NCBI RefSeq assembly: GCF_900115545.1
Contig: NZ_FOWV01000003.1
Location: forward strand, 310,001-374,000
DNA: 64,000 nucleotides
Origin: Ralstonia sp. NFACC01
GTDB taxonomy: Bacteria; Pseudomonadota; Gammaproteobacteria; Burkholderiales; Burkholderiaceae
Direction of reading: 5' to 3'
Below the pieces are notes generated by a model. That model did no database searches. It was given only the letters and a program-made list of their open reading frames with translations, and had not been told where the DNA came from. Below are positions 28,167 through 35,542 of the stretch, one piece after another (within the stretch, counting starts at the first letter, position 1; each line of letters begins with the position of its first letter). A program made the position numbers and the translations under genes.

Positions 28167-29342
28167 ATGCTCATCGATTTCTTCTTCACGCTGCGGCACG
28201 CCAAGCTGCCGGTCTCGGTCAAGGAATACCTGACGCTGCTTGAAGGGCTCAAGCAGCAGGTCATCGCGCCGTCGCTCGACGAGTTCTACTTCCTGGCGCG
28301 CATGACGCTGGTGAAGGACGAAAAGCACTTCGACAAGTTTGACCAAGCGTTCGGCGCCTACTTCAAGGGCGTGGAAGGCGCGGTCGATTGGCGCGCGGAC
28401 ATTCCGCTCGATTGGCTCACCAAGAAGCTGGAGCGCGAACTCTCGCCGGAGGAGAAAGCAAAGATCGAGGCCATGGGCGGCCTCGACAAGCTGATGGAGC
28501 GCTTGAAAGAACTGCTGAACGAGCAGCACGAGCGTCACGAAGGCGGCAACAAATGGATCGGCACGGGTGGCACGTCGCCATTCGGGCACGGCGGCTACAA
28601 CCCGGAAGGCATCCGTATCGGCGGCCCATCAAAGGGCAACCGCACCGCGGTCAAGGTGTGGGAAGCACGCGCGTACAAGGACTACGACGACACCGTTGAA
28701 CTCGGCACCCGCAACATCAAGGTGGCGTTGCGCCGCCTGCGCAAGTTCGCGCGTGATGGTGCGGACATCGAGCTGGACCTGGACGACACCATCCACTCCA
28801 CCGCCGCCAACGCCGGCTTGCTCGACATCAAGATGCGCCCCGAGCGGCACAACAACGTCAAGGTACTGATGCTGATGGATGTGGGCGGCTCGATGGACGA
28901 CCACATCAAGCGCGTGGAAGAACTCTTCTCCGCCGCCAAGACCGAGTTCAAGCACCTCGAGTATTACTACTTCCACAACTGCGTCTACGAATGGCTGTGG
29001 AAGAACAACCGGCGCCGCCATGCGGAACGCTTCTCCACCTGGGACGTCATCCGCAAGTACCCGCCCGATTACAAACTGATCTTCGTGGGCGATGCGACCA
29101 TGAGCCCGTACGAAATCCTCCAGGCCGGCGGCTCGGTCGAATACAACAACGCTGAAGCCGGTGCCACGTGGCTCAAGCGGCTGATCGAACAGTTCCCGAA
29201 ATTTGTCTGGCTCAACCCCGAGCCGGAAGGCCTGTGGGAGTACCGCCAGTCCATCTCGGTCATCAACCAGATCGTGAAGACGCGGATGTATCCGGTGACG
29301 ATTGCGGGGTTGGAATCGGCGATGCGGTTGTTGTCCAAGTAA
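28167..29342 (+). CDS. VWA-domain (CoxE-like) protein
   Basis: A 391-residue soluble protein with an alpha-helical N-terminal half and a C-terminal von Willebrand A domain. The metal-ion site is degenerate: VLMLMDVGGSMDDHIKR replaces DxSxS with DVGGS. Such CoxE-like proteins partner with MoxR ATPases (encoded 640 bases upstream). The middle carries EARAYKDYDDTVELGTRNIK, common in this family. Preceded by GGAGGACC. Target complex unknown. Confidence 0.9.
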   Translation: MLIDFFFTLRHAKLPVSVKEYLTLLEGLKQQVIAPSLDEFYFLARMTLVKDEKHFDKFDQAFGAYFKGVEGAVDWRADIPLDWLTKKLERELSPEEKAKIEAMGGLDKLMERLKELLNEQHERHEGGNKWIGTGGTSPFGHGGYNPEGIRIGGPSKGNRTAVKVWEARAYKDYDDTVELGTRNIKVALRRLRKFARDGADIELDLDDTIHSTAANAGLLDIKMRPERHNNVKVLMLMDVGGSMDDHIKRVEELFSAAKTEFKHLEYYYFHNCVYEWLWKNNRRRHAERFSTWDVIRKYPPDYKLIFVGDATMSPYEILQAGGSVEYNNAEAGATWLKRLIEQFPKFVWLNPEPEGLWEYRQSISVINQIVKTRMYPVTIAGLESAMRLLSK

Positions 29343-29371
29343 GTGTCTTGGGGATGCCGGCCCCGTCAATT

Positions 29372-30484
29372 TCACCGGTCTGGCAACATGGCATGGGCCG
29401 CCTCGATGATTCGTTGCGCCTCTGCTGACCGCTGCTGAGGCGGCACGCCAAGCTGTTCTGCAACGCGCGCGGCCAGTCCATGAATCTGGGCCCGATGCGC
29501 GGGAGCCGCAAGCTTGCCCTTCACCCGTTGCGAGAAATTTCCGTCAAGAACGTGCTGCTCGCGCCAGTGACCAACACCGCTTGGCAGGACAGAATCGATA
29601 AAGGCAGCGAAGCGGGCGGTAGGCCCGGCCTCACTTTGCACACGCCGGGCAATTTCTGCGGGACCTGCAGACCGTGCCTCCAGAACCAGATCATTCGCGG
29701 CAATGCGGGCGTCGCGGCCCGTTTCCGCATTGAAGTGCAGCGTAGTTTCCAGCCCGGCACGACGCTTGGCGAAGCGGGCATCGGATGCGAGTACCGCGGG
29801 TCCAGCGGCCCAGGCGTCCATCACGACCGTCCGCTCCGACTGTTCGGCAACTGGAGCGGTTGGCACTCGGCCTTCTGCCCACGTGTGTCCAACGGCCGGG
29901 GCACTCACGTAATGCACTTCTTCGTGGGGCGCCAACCGGCGGCTGTGATAGACGCTCGTCGTGCTGGTGTGCTCGCCACAATTTCCAGCGCCAAATACCG
30001 ATGCCGCGGCGGCGGAATAAGGCGCGCGCTGGGTGAACGCGTTCCAGGGCACCTTCGCTTTCCGCTCACGTTCCAGCCTGAAGGTCCGCGCTGCCTTCGT
30101 CCGCCAAGTACTTTCGTTGTGGGTGGCTCGCACGTCCACGTCGACGTTGCCGCGACCATGCTTAAGCAGTTGGCGGGTTTCGTTCACGCTGGCGTTCGCC
30201 AAGCGAAGGCGAGATATTTCCGATGCAGCCACCGGGCGCCCATCCACTGCACGCGCAAGCAGGTACGCAGCGAGTGCCAGCTCCGCGTCGGAAACTTTGG
30301 CCGGCGCGGCGGACACCCGCGCTGAGCCGCCAGTACGCGAGCTGGGAAGGCTCGCCAAGGTCGGGGAACGCATGCGCACCGTCGGTTGATTTGCCCCTTC
30401 TTGAAGCGTGCGCTCTGTTGGGGATACAGACGATGGCAGCGGTGAGAGACTGCGCGATGGCTCGCCTGTGATTTTCTTGTGCAT
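29372..30484 (-). CDS. Candidate type III effector, HopX/AvrPphE (RipE-like) family
   Basis: A 370-residue protein without a Sec signal or membrane helix. The first 60 residues are rich in Ser, Pro, Arg and Thr, as in type III secretion signals. A papain/transglutaminase-like triad is visible: Cys169 in FGAGNCGEH (the only cysteine in the protein), His200 in GHTWAE and Asp223 in VMDAW. The Cys-His spacing of 31 equals what I recall for RipE1 (C172/H203/D222). A perfect TTCG-N16-TTCG box lies 62 bases upstream of the start, on the same strand, and a hairpin masks the GGAGG ribosome-binding site. The family call is inference from motifs and promoter; the gene could also be an unrelated cysteine protease. 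It converges with the VWA gene (29-base gap). Confidence 0.62.
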   Translation of the reverse strand: MHKKITGEPSRSLSPLPSSVSPTERTLQEGANQPTVRMRSPTLASLPSSRTGGSARVSAAPAKVSDAELALAAYLLARAVDGRPVAASEISRLRLANASVNETRQLLKHGRGNVDVDVRATHNESTWRTKAARTFRLERERKAKVPWNAFTQRAPYSAAAASVFGAGNCGEHTSTTSVYHSRRLAPHEEVHYVSAPAVGHTWAEGRVPTAPVAEQSERTVVMDAWAAGPAVLASDARFAKRRAGLETTLHFNAETGRDARIAANDLVLEARSAGPAEIARRVQSEAGPTARFAAFIDSVLPSGVGHWREQHVLDGNFSQRVKGKLAAPAHRAQIHGLAARVAEQLGVPPQQRSAEAQRIIEAAHAMLPDR

Positions 30485-30506
30485 GCCGGACCTCCAATCG
30501 GAGGTC
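30485..30506 (-). promoter_or_regulatory. Ribosome-binding-site hairpin before the effector-like gene
   Basis: On the minus strand GACCTCC-GATT-GGAGGTC forms a perfect 7-bp stem with a 4-base loop, and its 3' arm contains the GGAGG ribosome-binding site six bases before the ATG. If the transcript starts upstream of 30506, translation start would be masked. Confidence 0.6.
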
Positions 30507-30546
30507 GAAGGCTACCGGAGTCTCACCGTCGATCTGCGAGCGCATG

Positions 30547-30570
30547 CGAAAGACGGGATCAGGGGACGAA
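30547..30570 (-). promoter_or_regulatory. hrpII box (TTCG-N16-TTCG), HrpB-type promoter element
   Basis: Plus-strand CGAA at 30547-30550 and 30567-30570, exactly 16 bases apart, read on the minus strand as TTCG-N16-TTCG, the hrpII consensus used by HrpB in Ralstonia. A YANNNT-type -10 (TAGCCT) lies 32 bases downstream, a little further than usual. The downstream gene is the effector-like ORF. Confidence 0.6.
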
Positions 30571-30729
30571 ACCGGATGAGATGCAGTGCCCTGCGTATTC
30601 CTGTTCGGGAGAGTGCCGATTACCTGACGCGTAATCGACACCATCCACGCTGGCGCCGAAGATGAAGCCATCCAGCGCGATCGCTCATCCCGCGCTGGCC
30701 AAGCTCCCCACTTCGAACGGAGAAACGCC

Positions 30730-31128
30730 ATGACTGCCACCCAACTTGCCGCCAACGACACGCTCGCCGATACGCTGGTCGATCGTTATATCGCCGCGTG
30801 GAACGCGACGGACGCTGCCCAGCGCAGCGCCCTCGTCACGCAGACCTGGACAGAAGGCGCCACGTATGTCGATCCGCTCATGCAAGGCACCGGACATAGC
30901 GGCATCGAAGCGCTCATTGCAGGTGTGCAGGCCAAGTTCCCAGGTTTCCGCTTTGCGCGCGACGGCGGCGTGGACGTTGTACATGACACGATCCGTTTCC
31001 GCTGGACGCTTGGCCCCGAGGGGCAGGCGCTGGTCAAGGGCACCGACTTCGTGCGCATTGAAGGTGGCCGCATGCACGCGGTGACTGGCTTCATCGACCA
31101 GATGCCCGGCATGGGCGACGCCGCCTGA
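30730..31128 (+). CDS. NTF2-like (SnoaL-type) protein
   Basis: A 132-residue protein of the NTF2/SnoaL-like fold: TLVDRYIAAWNATDAAQRSA at the N-terminus, then WTEGATYVDPLMQGTGHSGI and a C-terminal beta-sheet (TDFVRIEGGRMHAVTGFIDQ). The family includes isomerases, cyclases and non-enzymatic domains; no catalytic assignment can be made. CGGAGAAACGCC precedes the ATG. It is transcribed away from the effector-like gene and has its own terminator. Confidence 0.85.
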   Translation: MTATQLAANDTLADTLVDRYIAAWNATDAAQRSALVTQTWTEGATYVDPLMQGTGHSGIEALIAGVQAKFPGFRFARDGGVDVVHDTIRFRWTLGPEGQALVKGTDFVRIEGGRMHAVTGFIDQMPGMGDAA

Positions 31129-31145
31129 GCCGTCTCCCAAAAAGC

Positions 31146-31172
31146 AAACGCCCCGCAATGCCGGGGCGTTTT
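31146..31172. terminator. Intrinsic terminator after the NTF2-like gene
   Basis: AAACGCCCCG-CAATGC-CGGGGCGTTTT: a perfect stem with a short T run, 17 bases after the stop; A tract on the left side makes it partly usable from the other strand. Confidence 0.85.
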
Positions 31173-31192
31173 GCATTGGCTGCATGCAAAGA

Positions 31193-32068
31193 TCAGATGG
31201 ACAGCGCGTCTTCCTGGCCGGCATTGGCACTGCGCAGTCCGTCTGCCCAGCCTTTGGTCGGCAGCTTGAGCGAGGACTGCAGCGCAGCGGCGCGCGCCTG
31301 CACGGCTTCCCAACTAACATGCAGCGGCGGGCCATTGAACGCCAGCGCGATCACGTTGCCGTCGTGCACCTCAGGGAAGACCAGCACGCGATTGTCGAAC
31401 GCATCGCAAATGCGCTCGATATTGCGCGGGAAGCTGGTGTGGTCGCCAAACAGGTTGATCGTCATCACGCCCGGGGAGCGCAGTACCTGGCGGCAAGCCT
31501 TGTAGAACGCCGGCGTATCCAGCACCGGGCCGCGCGCGGTGGCGTCATACAGGTCGATCTGCAGTGCATCGACGGTGCCGTGGTGGCTGGCGTCCATCAC
31601 CCAGTCGTAGGCATCCTGTTCGAGCACGCTCAAGCGCGCGTCGTCAAACGGCATGCTGAACATGCTGCGCGCTGCGACGATCACGGACGGGTTCAACTCC
31701 ACCGCCGTCACCTGCGCGGGCGCGAGTTGGCGGTGGCAGAACTTCGTCAGCGCGGCAGCGCCAAGACCAAGTTGCACGACGTGGAAATCCGGCCGCGCGG
31801 CAGGATCGAGAAACAGCATCCAAGCCATCATCTGCTGTGCATATTCCAGTTCGATGGCATCGGGCTTGGACAGGCGCATGGCGCCCTGCACCCATTCAGT
31901 ACCGAAGTGCAGATAGCGCACACCGGCCAGTTCAGAAAACGTGACCGGCGCAAAGCGCGGGGCCATGCGCTTCGGTTCATCGTCGTGGTCCAGGCGGTCT
32001 TCGCGTTTTGCGCGGGCCGGGCGGCGCGAGGCGACGGCCTCGATGGATTTACGTTTCAACAGCGTCAT
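31193..32068 (-). CDS. Spermidine synthase-like methyltransferase-fold protein
   Basis: A 291-residue Rossmann-fold protein of the spermine/spermidine synthase superfamily. It shows the nucleotide-binding motif VVQLGLGAAALTKFCHR, the acidic loop end VTAVELNPSVI and the DLYDATARGP segment. The polyamine-synthase gatekeeper motif GGGDG is replaced by GLGAA, so it is probably not a true SpeE; betaproteobacteria carry several such 'spermidine synthase-like' proteins. Start ATG 32068 (MTLLKRKSIEAVASRR) is eight bases after the stop of the upstream TPR gene, implying an operon. Confidence 0.8.
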   Translation of the reverse strand: MTLLKRKSIEAVASRRPARAKREDRLDHDDEPKRMAPRFAPVTFSELAGVRYLHFGTEWVQGAMRLSKPDAIELEYAQQMMAWMLFLDPAARPDFHVVQLGLGAAALTKFCHRQLAPAQVTAVELNPSVIVAARSMFSMPFDDARLSVLEQDAYDWVMDASHHGTVDALQIDLYDATARGPVLDTPAFYKACRQVLRSPGVMTINLFGDHTSFPRNIERICDAFDNRVLVFPEVHDGNVIALAFNGPPLHVSWEAVQARAAALQSSLKLPTKGWADGLRSANAGQEDALSI

Positions 32069-32076
32069 AAAGCGGA

Positions 32077-32835
32077 TCAACGGGAAGAAGACTGAGCGGC
32101 AGCGGCGCGCTGCAGCCACTCGCGATTGTGATCTTTGGCGTAGCGCGTCCAGTGCTTGGCGTCGCGCAGGATCTCTTCAAACAGGGTCTGGGCGCGCTGT
32201 TTGTCGGCGTCGTTGTTCTGCACGAGCAGCCATTCGCCGAAGAGGCAGCGGGCAGCCGCGTCGTTCGCACAGGTCAGGGCTTGCTCGAATGCCTCGCGCG
32301 TGTTCGGTGCGTTTGTCGCGGCCAATGCGCGTGCGTAGAGCAATGTCGGATCAGGCTGCTGGCGCGTCACACGATGCGCTTCGAACAGTTTGTCGAGCGT
32401 GCCCTTGGCAAGTGCCGCATCGCCGGTGGCGAACTGCGCGCGGGCCAGGCCCAACAGCACGGCCGGGTCGCCCGCAAACGGGCCTGTGGCTGCCTGCTCA
32501 AAATGCTCGCGCGCCTCTTTGGCATTGCCGGCTTCCAGCAGTGCTTCGCCCAGGCGCAAGCGGTGTTGCACGGTCGGGGCGCGGTCGAAATCGTTGCGCG
32601 CCTCGCGCACGGCGCGGTTCGGGTCGATCAGTTGCGTCACGGCGCGGCTGGCAACGCGTGCGCCGCGCGAGTGGCGCATCTCAGGCAGATAGATCGCGAA
32701 GAAATACACCACGCTGCCCAGCAACGGAAACGCAAAGAGAATGAACAACCAGTACATGTTCTGGTTGTTGCGCACGACGTGCACGGCAAAGAACAGCGCA
32801 ACGATGACGTGAAATCCGATTCCGAGAAACGGCAT
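32077..32835 (-). CDS. TPR membrane protein with PLDc_N-like N-terminus
   Basis: A 252-residue protein. Residues 1-50 hold two hydrophobic helices (FLGIGFHVIVALFFAVHVV and YWLFILFAFPLLGSVVYFFA) resembling the PLDc_N domain of cardiolipin synthases. The rest is helical with TPR-like repeats (LRLGEALLEAGNAKEAREHF; GDPAVLLGLARAQFATGDAA), so it is probably a membrane-anchored assembly protein. ATG 32835 is chosen; the frame from 32913 adds a cationic, Cys-rich stretch. Upstream partner of the spermidine synthase-like gene. Confidence 0.8.
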   Translation of the reverse strand: MPFLGIGFHVIVALFFAVHVVRNNQNMYWLFILFAFPLLGSVVYFFAIYLPEMRHSRGARVASRAVTQLIDPNRAVREARNDFDRAPTVQHRLRLGEALLEAGNAKEAREHFEQAATGPFAGDPAVLLGLARAQFATGDAALAKGTLDKLFEAHRVTRQQPDPTLLYARALAATNAPNTREAFEQALTCANDAAARCLFGEWLLVQNNDADKQRAQTLFEEILRDAKHWTRYAKDHNREWLQRAAAAQSSSR

Positions 32836-33048
32836 GTGAAGGCTCGATAGTGAAATGCACCGACACCCCCCGCGTCGGCCACGGGCGCGATTGTGACAGA
32901 TGCGCTGCGGCATCGGTGTGACGCGCCCTTAACGTTTGCGCATTGACACCCCCGAACCCGCGTGGAGCCGACCTTGACAGCCGACCCATCAATAAACGCC
33001 GGCGCCTGTCGTCAGCCAGCCGGCGTTGTCTTTGAAGCAAGGCGCTTC

Positions 33049-33558
33049 TTAGGGGCGACCGAGGAAATCCATTTTGCCGATCTCCACGCCGTTATGGCGC
33101 AGCAGTGCATAAGCGGTCGTGATATGGAAATACAGGTTCGGCAGCACGAAGCCTCGCAGGTAATCAATGCCCGAGAACTGCAGCTCGCGCGTCGGGCTCT
33201 TGAGCGTGATCTGGCGATCTTCGCTGCCGGCAAATGCCGCGGGGTCGATGCTGTTGACGAACTCCAGCGTCTTGGCAATGCGCGCCTTCAGCTCTGGAAT
33301 GGTCGTCTCCACATCCGGGTACGACGGCACCTCGTTGCCCGACAGACGCGCCGCACCGCCCTTGGCCTGGTCACAGGCAATCTGCACCTGCCGCGGGAAC
33401 GGATGCATGTCCGGCGCCAGACGCGCGGTCATCAGATTGACCGGGTCGAACTTCTTCGCCTCTGCGTGGGCAGCCGCCTTGTCGAGCAGGGCCGACAGGT
33501 TACCCAACATGCGGTTCACGGTCGGGACCAGAAACTCGTACATCGAAGGTGTGGTCAT
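33049..33558 (-). CDS. DUF1993 family protein
   Basis: A 169-residue protein matching DUF1993 (DinB-like four-helix fold): it begins MTTPSMYEFLVPTVNRMLGN and carries MHPFPRQVQIACDQAKGG and YFHITTAYALLRHNGVEIGK with His residues placed as in DinB-type metal sites. The ATG at 33558 is favoured by CCAAGGAAATC upstream; ATG 33582 is an alternative. Function unknown. A possible metal-dependent thiol-transferase relationship is only by fold. Confidence 0.82.
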   Translation of the reverse strand: MTTPSMYEFLVPTVNRMLGNLSALLDKAAAHAEAKKFDPVNLMTARLAPDMHPFPRQVQIACDQAKGGAARLSGNEVPSYPDVETTIPELKARIAKTLEFVNSIDPAAFAGSEDRQITLKSPTRELQFSGIDYLRGFVLPNLYFHITTAYALLRHNGVEIGKMDFLGRP

Positions 33559-33797
33559 GGAAGTGATTTCCTTGGTATCCATCGTTGTGGCCGCCAGCGA
33601 TTCTCTGCACGACTCGCCGGCGCCGCGCTTTCTTGCGCAGGGCACAGTGTAGGGCAGCGATTCGGCCGCTGCATGAAGCACGCGCACGCCTCGTCATGAG
33701 GCATTTGGCACGAGATCAGTGCGGCGAACGCTCTTGACGTGGGCTGATCGACGGGCTCGCCGGCATCTCTCGCGTGGCATGGCTATTGCATGGGCAA

Positions 33798-33944
33798 GGA
33801 CAAGGCCAACGGCGGCCTTGATCCACCTTGGCACATCGCGACAACACGCTCCGCAAGGAGCGTCCGGGGCAACGGCGCTCCGAGGCGACACGGCACGACC
33901 CGGGCACCCGGAGAGTCGCCGTCTCGCTTCGGAGCGCTTTTTTT
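33798..33944 (+). promoter_or_regulatory. Probable transcription attenuator / riboswitch-like leader
   Basis: First a hairpin GGA-CAAGGCC-AACGGC-GGCCTTG-A-TCC (33798-33824). Then four mutually complementary modules: 1 = ACGCTCC (33846-33852), 2 = GGAGCGT (33857-33863, GCAA loop between them), 3 = GCGCTCCGA (33875-33883), 4 = TCGGAGCGC (33929-33937) followed by seven T. 1:2 with 3:4 gives a terminator; 2:3 gives an antiterminator. The T tract is 45 bases before the mini-MCP start. Arrangement is seen directly; the regulatory reading is inference, and the ligand is unknown. Confidence 0.6.
33875..33944 (+). terminator. Intrinsic terminator within the leader (3:4 stem)
   Basis: A 9-bp perfect stem GCGCTCCGA / TCGGAGCGC, with an inner GGCGAC / GTCGCC pairing, followed by TTTTTTT. 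It precedes rather than follows a gene, as in attenuation. Confidence 0.65.
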
Positions 33945-33989
33945 CTGGCCATCGCGGCTGCGCGTCGACACCACCACCAAGGCAATGAC

Positions 33990-34721
33990 ATGAACGCTTC
34001 CACCACCCAGGCTTCCACGTCCGACGTGTCCGTTGAGACCATTGGCGAGCTGATCAACCTGTCCGGACGGCAACGCATGCTGTCGCAGCGGATCGTGCTG
34101 CACACGGTGTTGGCCGCGCAGGGTCACGCCGCTGCGCTCGACATCGCGCGGTCATGCCTGGCGACATTCGCATCGGCCCACACCGATCTTGCCGAGGGCA
34201 ATAAACGCCTGCCCGGAGCATTCTCGGAGGCGTTGCGTCAGCTCTACTTCGGCAAACTTCGTGGTGACGCGCGCATCCGCGAGTTCATCGTTCTAGTCAA
34301 AAGCGCGATCGATACCTTGTCGACCGGCGCGACCCAACGCAACGCGTCGCTTGATGCACTGGTGGCACAGGCCACGCCCATGCTGGAACTGCTGCAGACC
34401 ATTACGCAGGCCTATCAAGAGGAGATGCACGTGTGCGAAGTCGCACTGCGCAAACGCCAGGCAGAAATTGCCGCGCACCTCGGGCGCATCTCGATGCAGG
34501 CCAACATCGTCGCCATGAACGCGCGCGTCTCGGCAGCAAGGGCGGGCCCATATGGGCGCGAGTTCTCAGTGATCACCACGGTGCTCGCGGACATCATCCA
34601 GGAGATGGACCAGTTGATCCGCAATGTCGTCGGAACCGACGATGCCGCACAGCCCGGCGCCGGCACACGCCGGTCATCGACGCCGGCATCGCGCACATTC
34701 GGGCACATGTCGCTGCGTTGA
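33990..34721 (+). CDS. Mini-MCP: PilJ-N (P-box) plus truncated signalling tip
   Basis: A 243-residue soluble protein. Residues 15-35 (IGELINLSGRQRMLSQRIVL) match the P-box of PilJ-N/NarX-type sensors. The C-terminal region ISMQANIVAMNARVSAARAG...GREFSVI resembles the methyl-accepting chemoreceptor signalling tip (normally ..QTNLLALNAAIEAARAGE..GRGFAVVA), but with changes such as AMNARVSAARAGP. No membrane helix and no long coiled-coil adaptation region are present, so it is a cut-down receptor. ATG 33990 follows the attenuator leader; longer frames run through the leader and are rejected. The next gene starts after 19 bases. Confidence 0.78.
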   Translation: MNASTTQASTSDVSVETIGELINLSGRQRMLSQRIVLHTVLAAQGHAAALDIARSCLATFASAHTDLAEGNKRLPGAFSEALRQLYFGKLRGDARIREFIVLVKSAIDTLSTGATQRNASLDALVAQATPMLELLQTITQAYQEEMHVCEVALRKRQAEIAAHLGRISMQANIVAMNARVSAARAGPYGREFSVITTVLADIIQEMDQLIRNVVGTDDAAQPGAGTRRSSTPASRTFGHMSLR

Positions 34722-34740
34722 TCGTGAGACGGAGAACCGC

Positions 34741-35535
34741 TTGAAACCCTACCTGCAATTCATCCGCTTGCTTGTGTGCTCCGCCCTGCTGTCTGGGCTG
34801 ATTGGAAGCGCCTGCGCGCAACCGCTGACGATCAACTCAGCCATCAACAAGGCGGGCCGCCAGCGCATGCTGTCGCAGCGCATGGCCAAGGCGTATTGCC
34901 AGATCGGCCTGGGCGTGGAGGTCGAGCGATCGAAGAAAATTCTTGAGCAGTCCGTCGCACTCTTTGATCGGCAGCTTACGGAGTTGAAGGCATTCGCGCC
35001 CACACCCGAGATCAAGGACACCTACGCCAAACTTGAACAGTCGTGGCTCATCTACAGGCAGTTGCTGACAGCCGGGGACCCGAACATCGACAACGCGAAG
35101 AAGATCGCCCAAGCCAGCGAAGACGTGCTGAAGCTCGCGCAACAGGGCACGGTGTTGCTGGAAAAACAATCGGGCACGGCGACGGGCAAGCTGATCAACG
35201 TGGCGGGCCGTCAGCGGATGCTTTCGCAGCGCATCGCCAAGCTAAGCATGTTCCGTGCGTGGGACATTACCTCTGCGCAGATGACGCAGGATCTCGCTTC
35301 AGCCATGAAGGAGTTTACGGCCGCTCAGGTCTTCCTCACGTCTGCGCCGCAGAATTCCGGGGCGATCAATAACGAGCTGCAACTGGCCAGCACGCAATGG
35401 CTGTTCTTTGCCGACGCGCTCAAACAGACGGAAGGCACGCGCGCGGAACAGTTGCGCAACGTTGCCACAACCAGCGAGCGCATTCTTCAGGTAATGGATG
35501 ACGTGACCGGTCTGTACGAGGGGCTGGCCAAATAG
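34741..35535 (+). CDS. Exported protein with two PilJ-N (P-box) motifs
   Basis: A 264-residue protein from TTG 34741, preceded by GGAGAACCGC. A signal peptide (LKPYLQFIRLLVCSALLSGL..., cleavage about ACA-QPL) leads into a helical domain with two copies of the P-box: INKAGRQRMLSQRMAKAYCQ (about residues 37-56) and INVAGRQRMLSQRIAKLSMF (about residues 149-168). The same motif appears in the upstream mini-MCP. Type IV pilus receptor PilJ and NarX-type nitrate sensors carry this sequence; here there is no transmembrane or output domain, so it probably acts as a free periplasmic binding protein. Function not known. Confidence 0.8.
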   Translation: MKPYLQFIRLLVCSALLSGLIGSACAQPLTINSAINKAGRQRMLSQRMAKAYCQIGLGVEVERSKKILEQSVALFDRQLTELKAFAPTPEIKDTYAKLEQSWLIYRQLLTAGDPNIDNAKKIAQASEDVLKLAQQGTVLLEKQSGTATGKLINVAGRQRMLSQRIAKLSMFRAWDITSAQMTQDLASAMKEFTAAQVFLTSAPQNSGAINNELQLASTQWLFFADALKQTEGTRAEQLRNVATTSERILQVMDDVTGLYEGLAK

Positions 35536-35542
35536 CTGAGCG

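Larger units (their letters stand above)
33559..33989. other. Structured leader region before the mini-MCP gene
   Basis: 430 bases between divergent genes. The left half shows no clear promoter. The right half (33798-33944) holds several hairpins and a terminator described separately. The short ORFs overlapping it (for example 33719-33988) have no family resemblance. Confidence 0.5.

Noticed and set aside
29480-30325. 281-aa plus-strand ORF opposite the effector-like gene
   Set aside because: Antisense; the minus strand has the triad, promoter box and start signals.
33705-33724. Sigma54-like promoter (TTGGCACG...) upstream of the leader
   Set aside because: The GG to GC distance is 12 rather than the required 10 bases.
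33719-33988. 89-aa ORF running through the leader, possible leader peptide
   Set aside because: Arg/Pro-rich, no ribosome-binding site, and no run of one amino acid typical of attenuation peptides.
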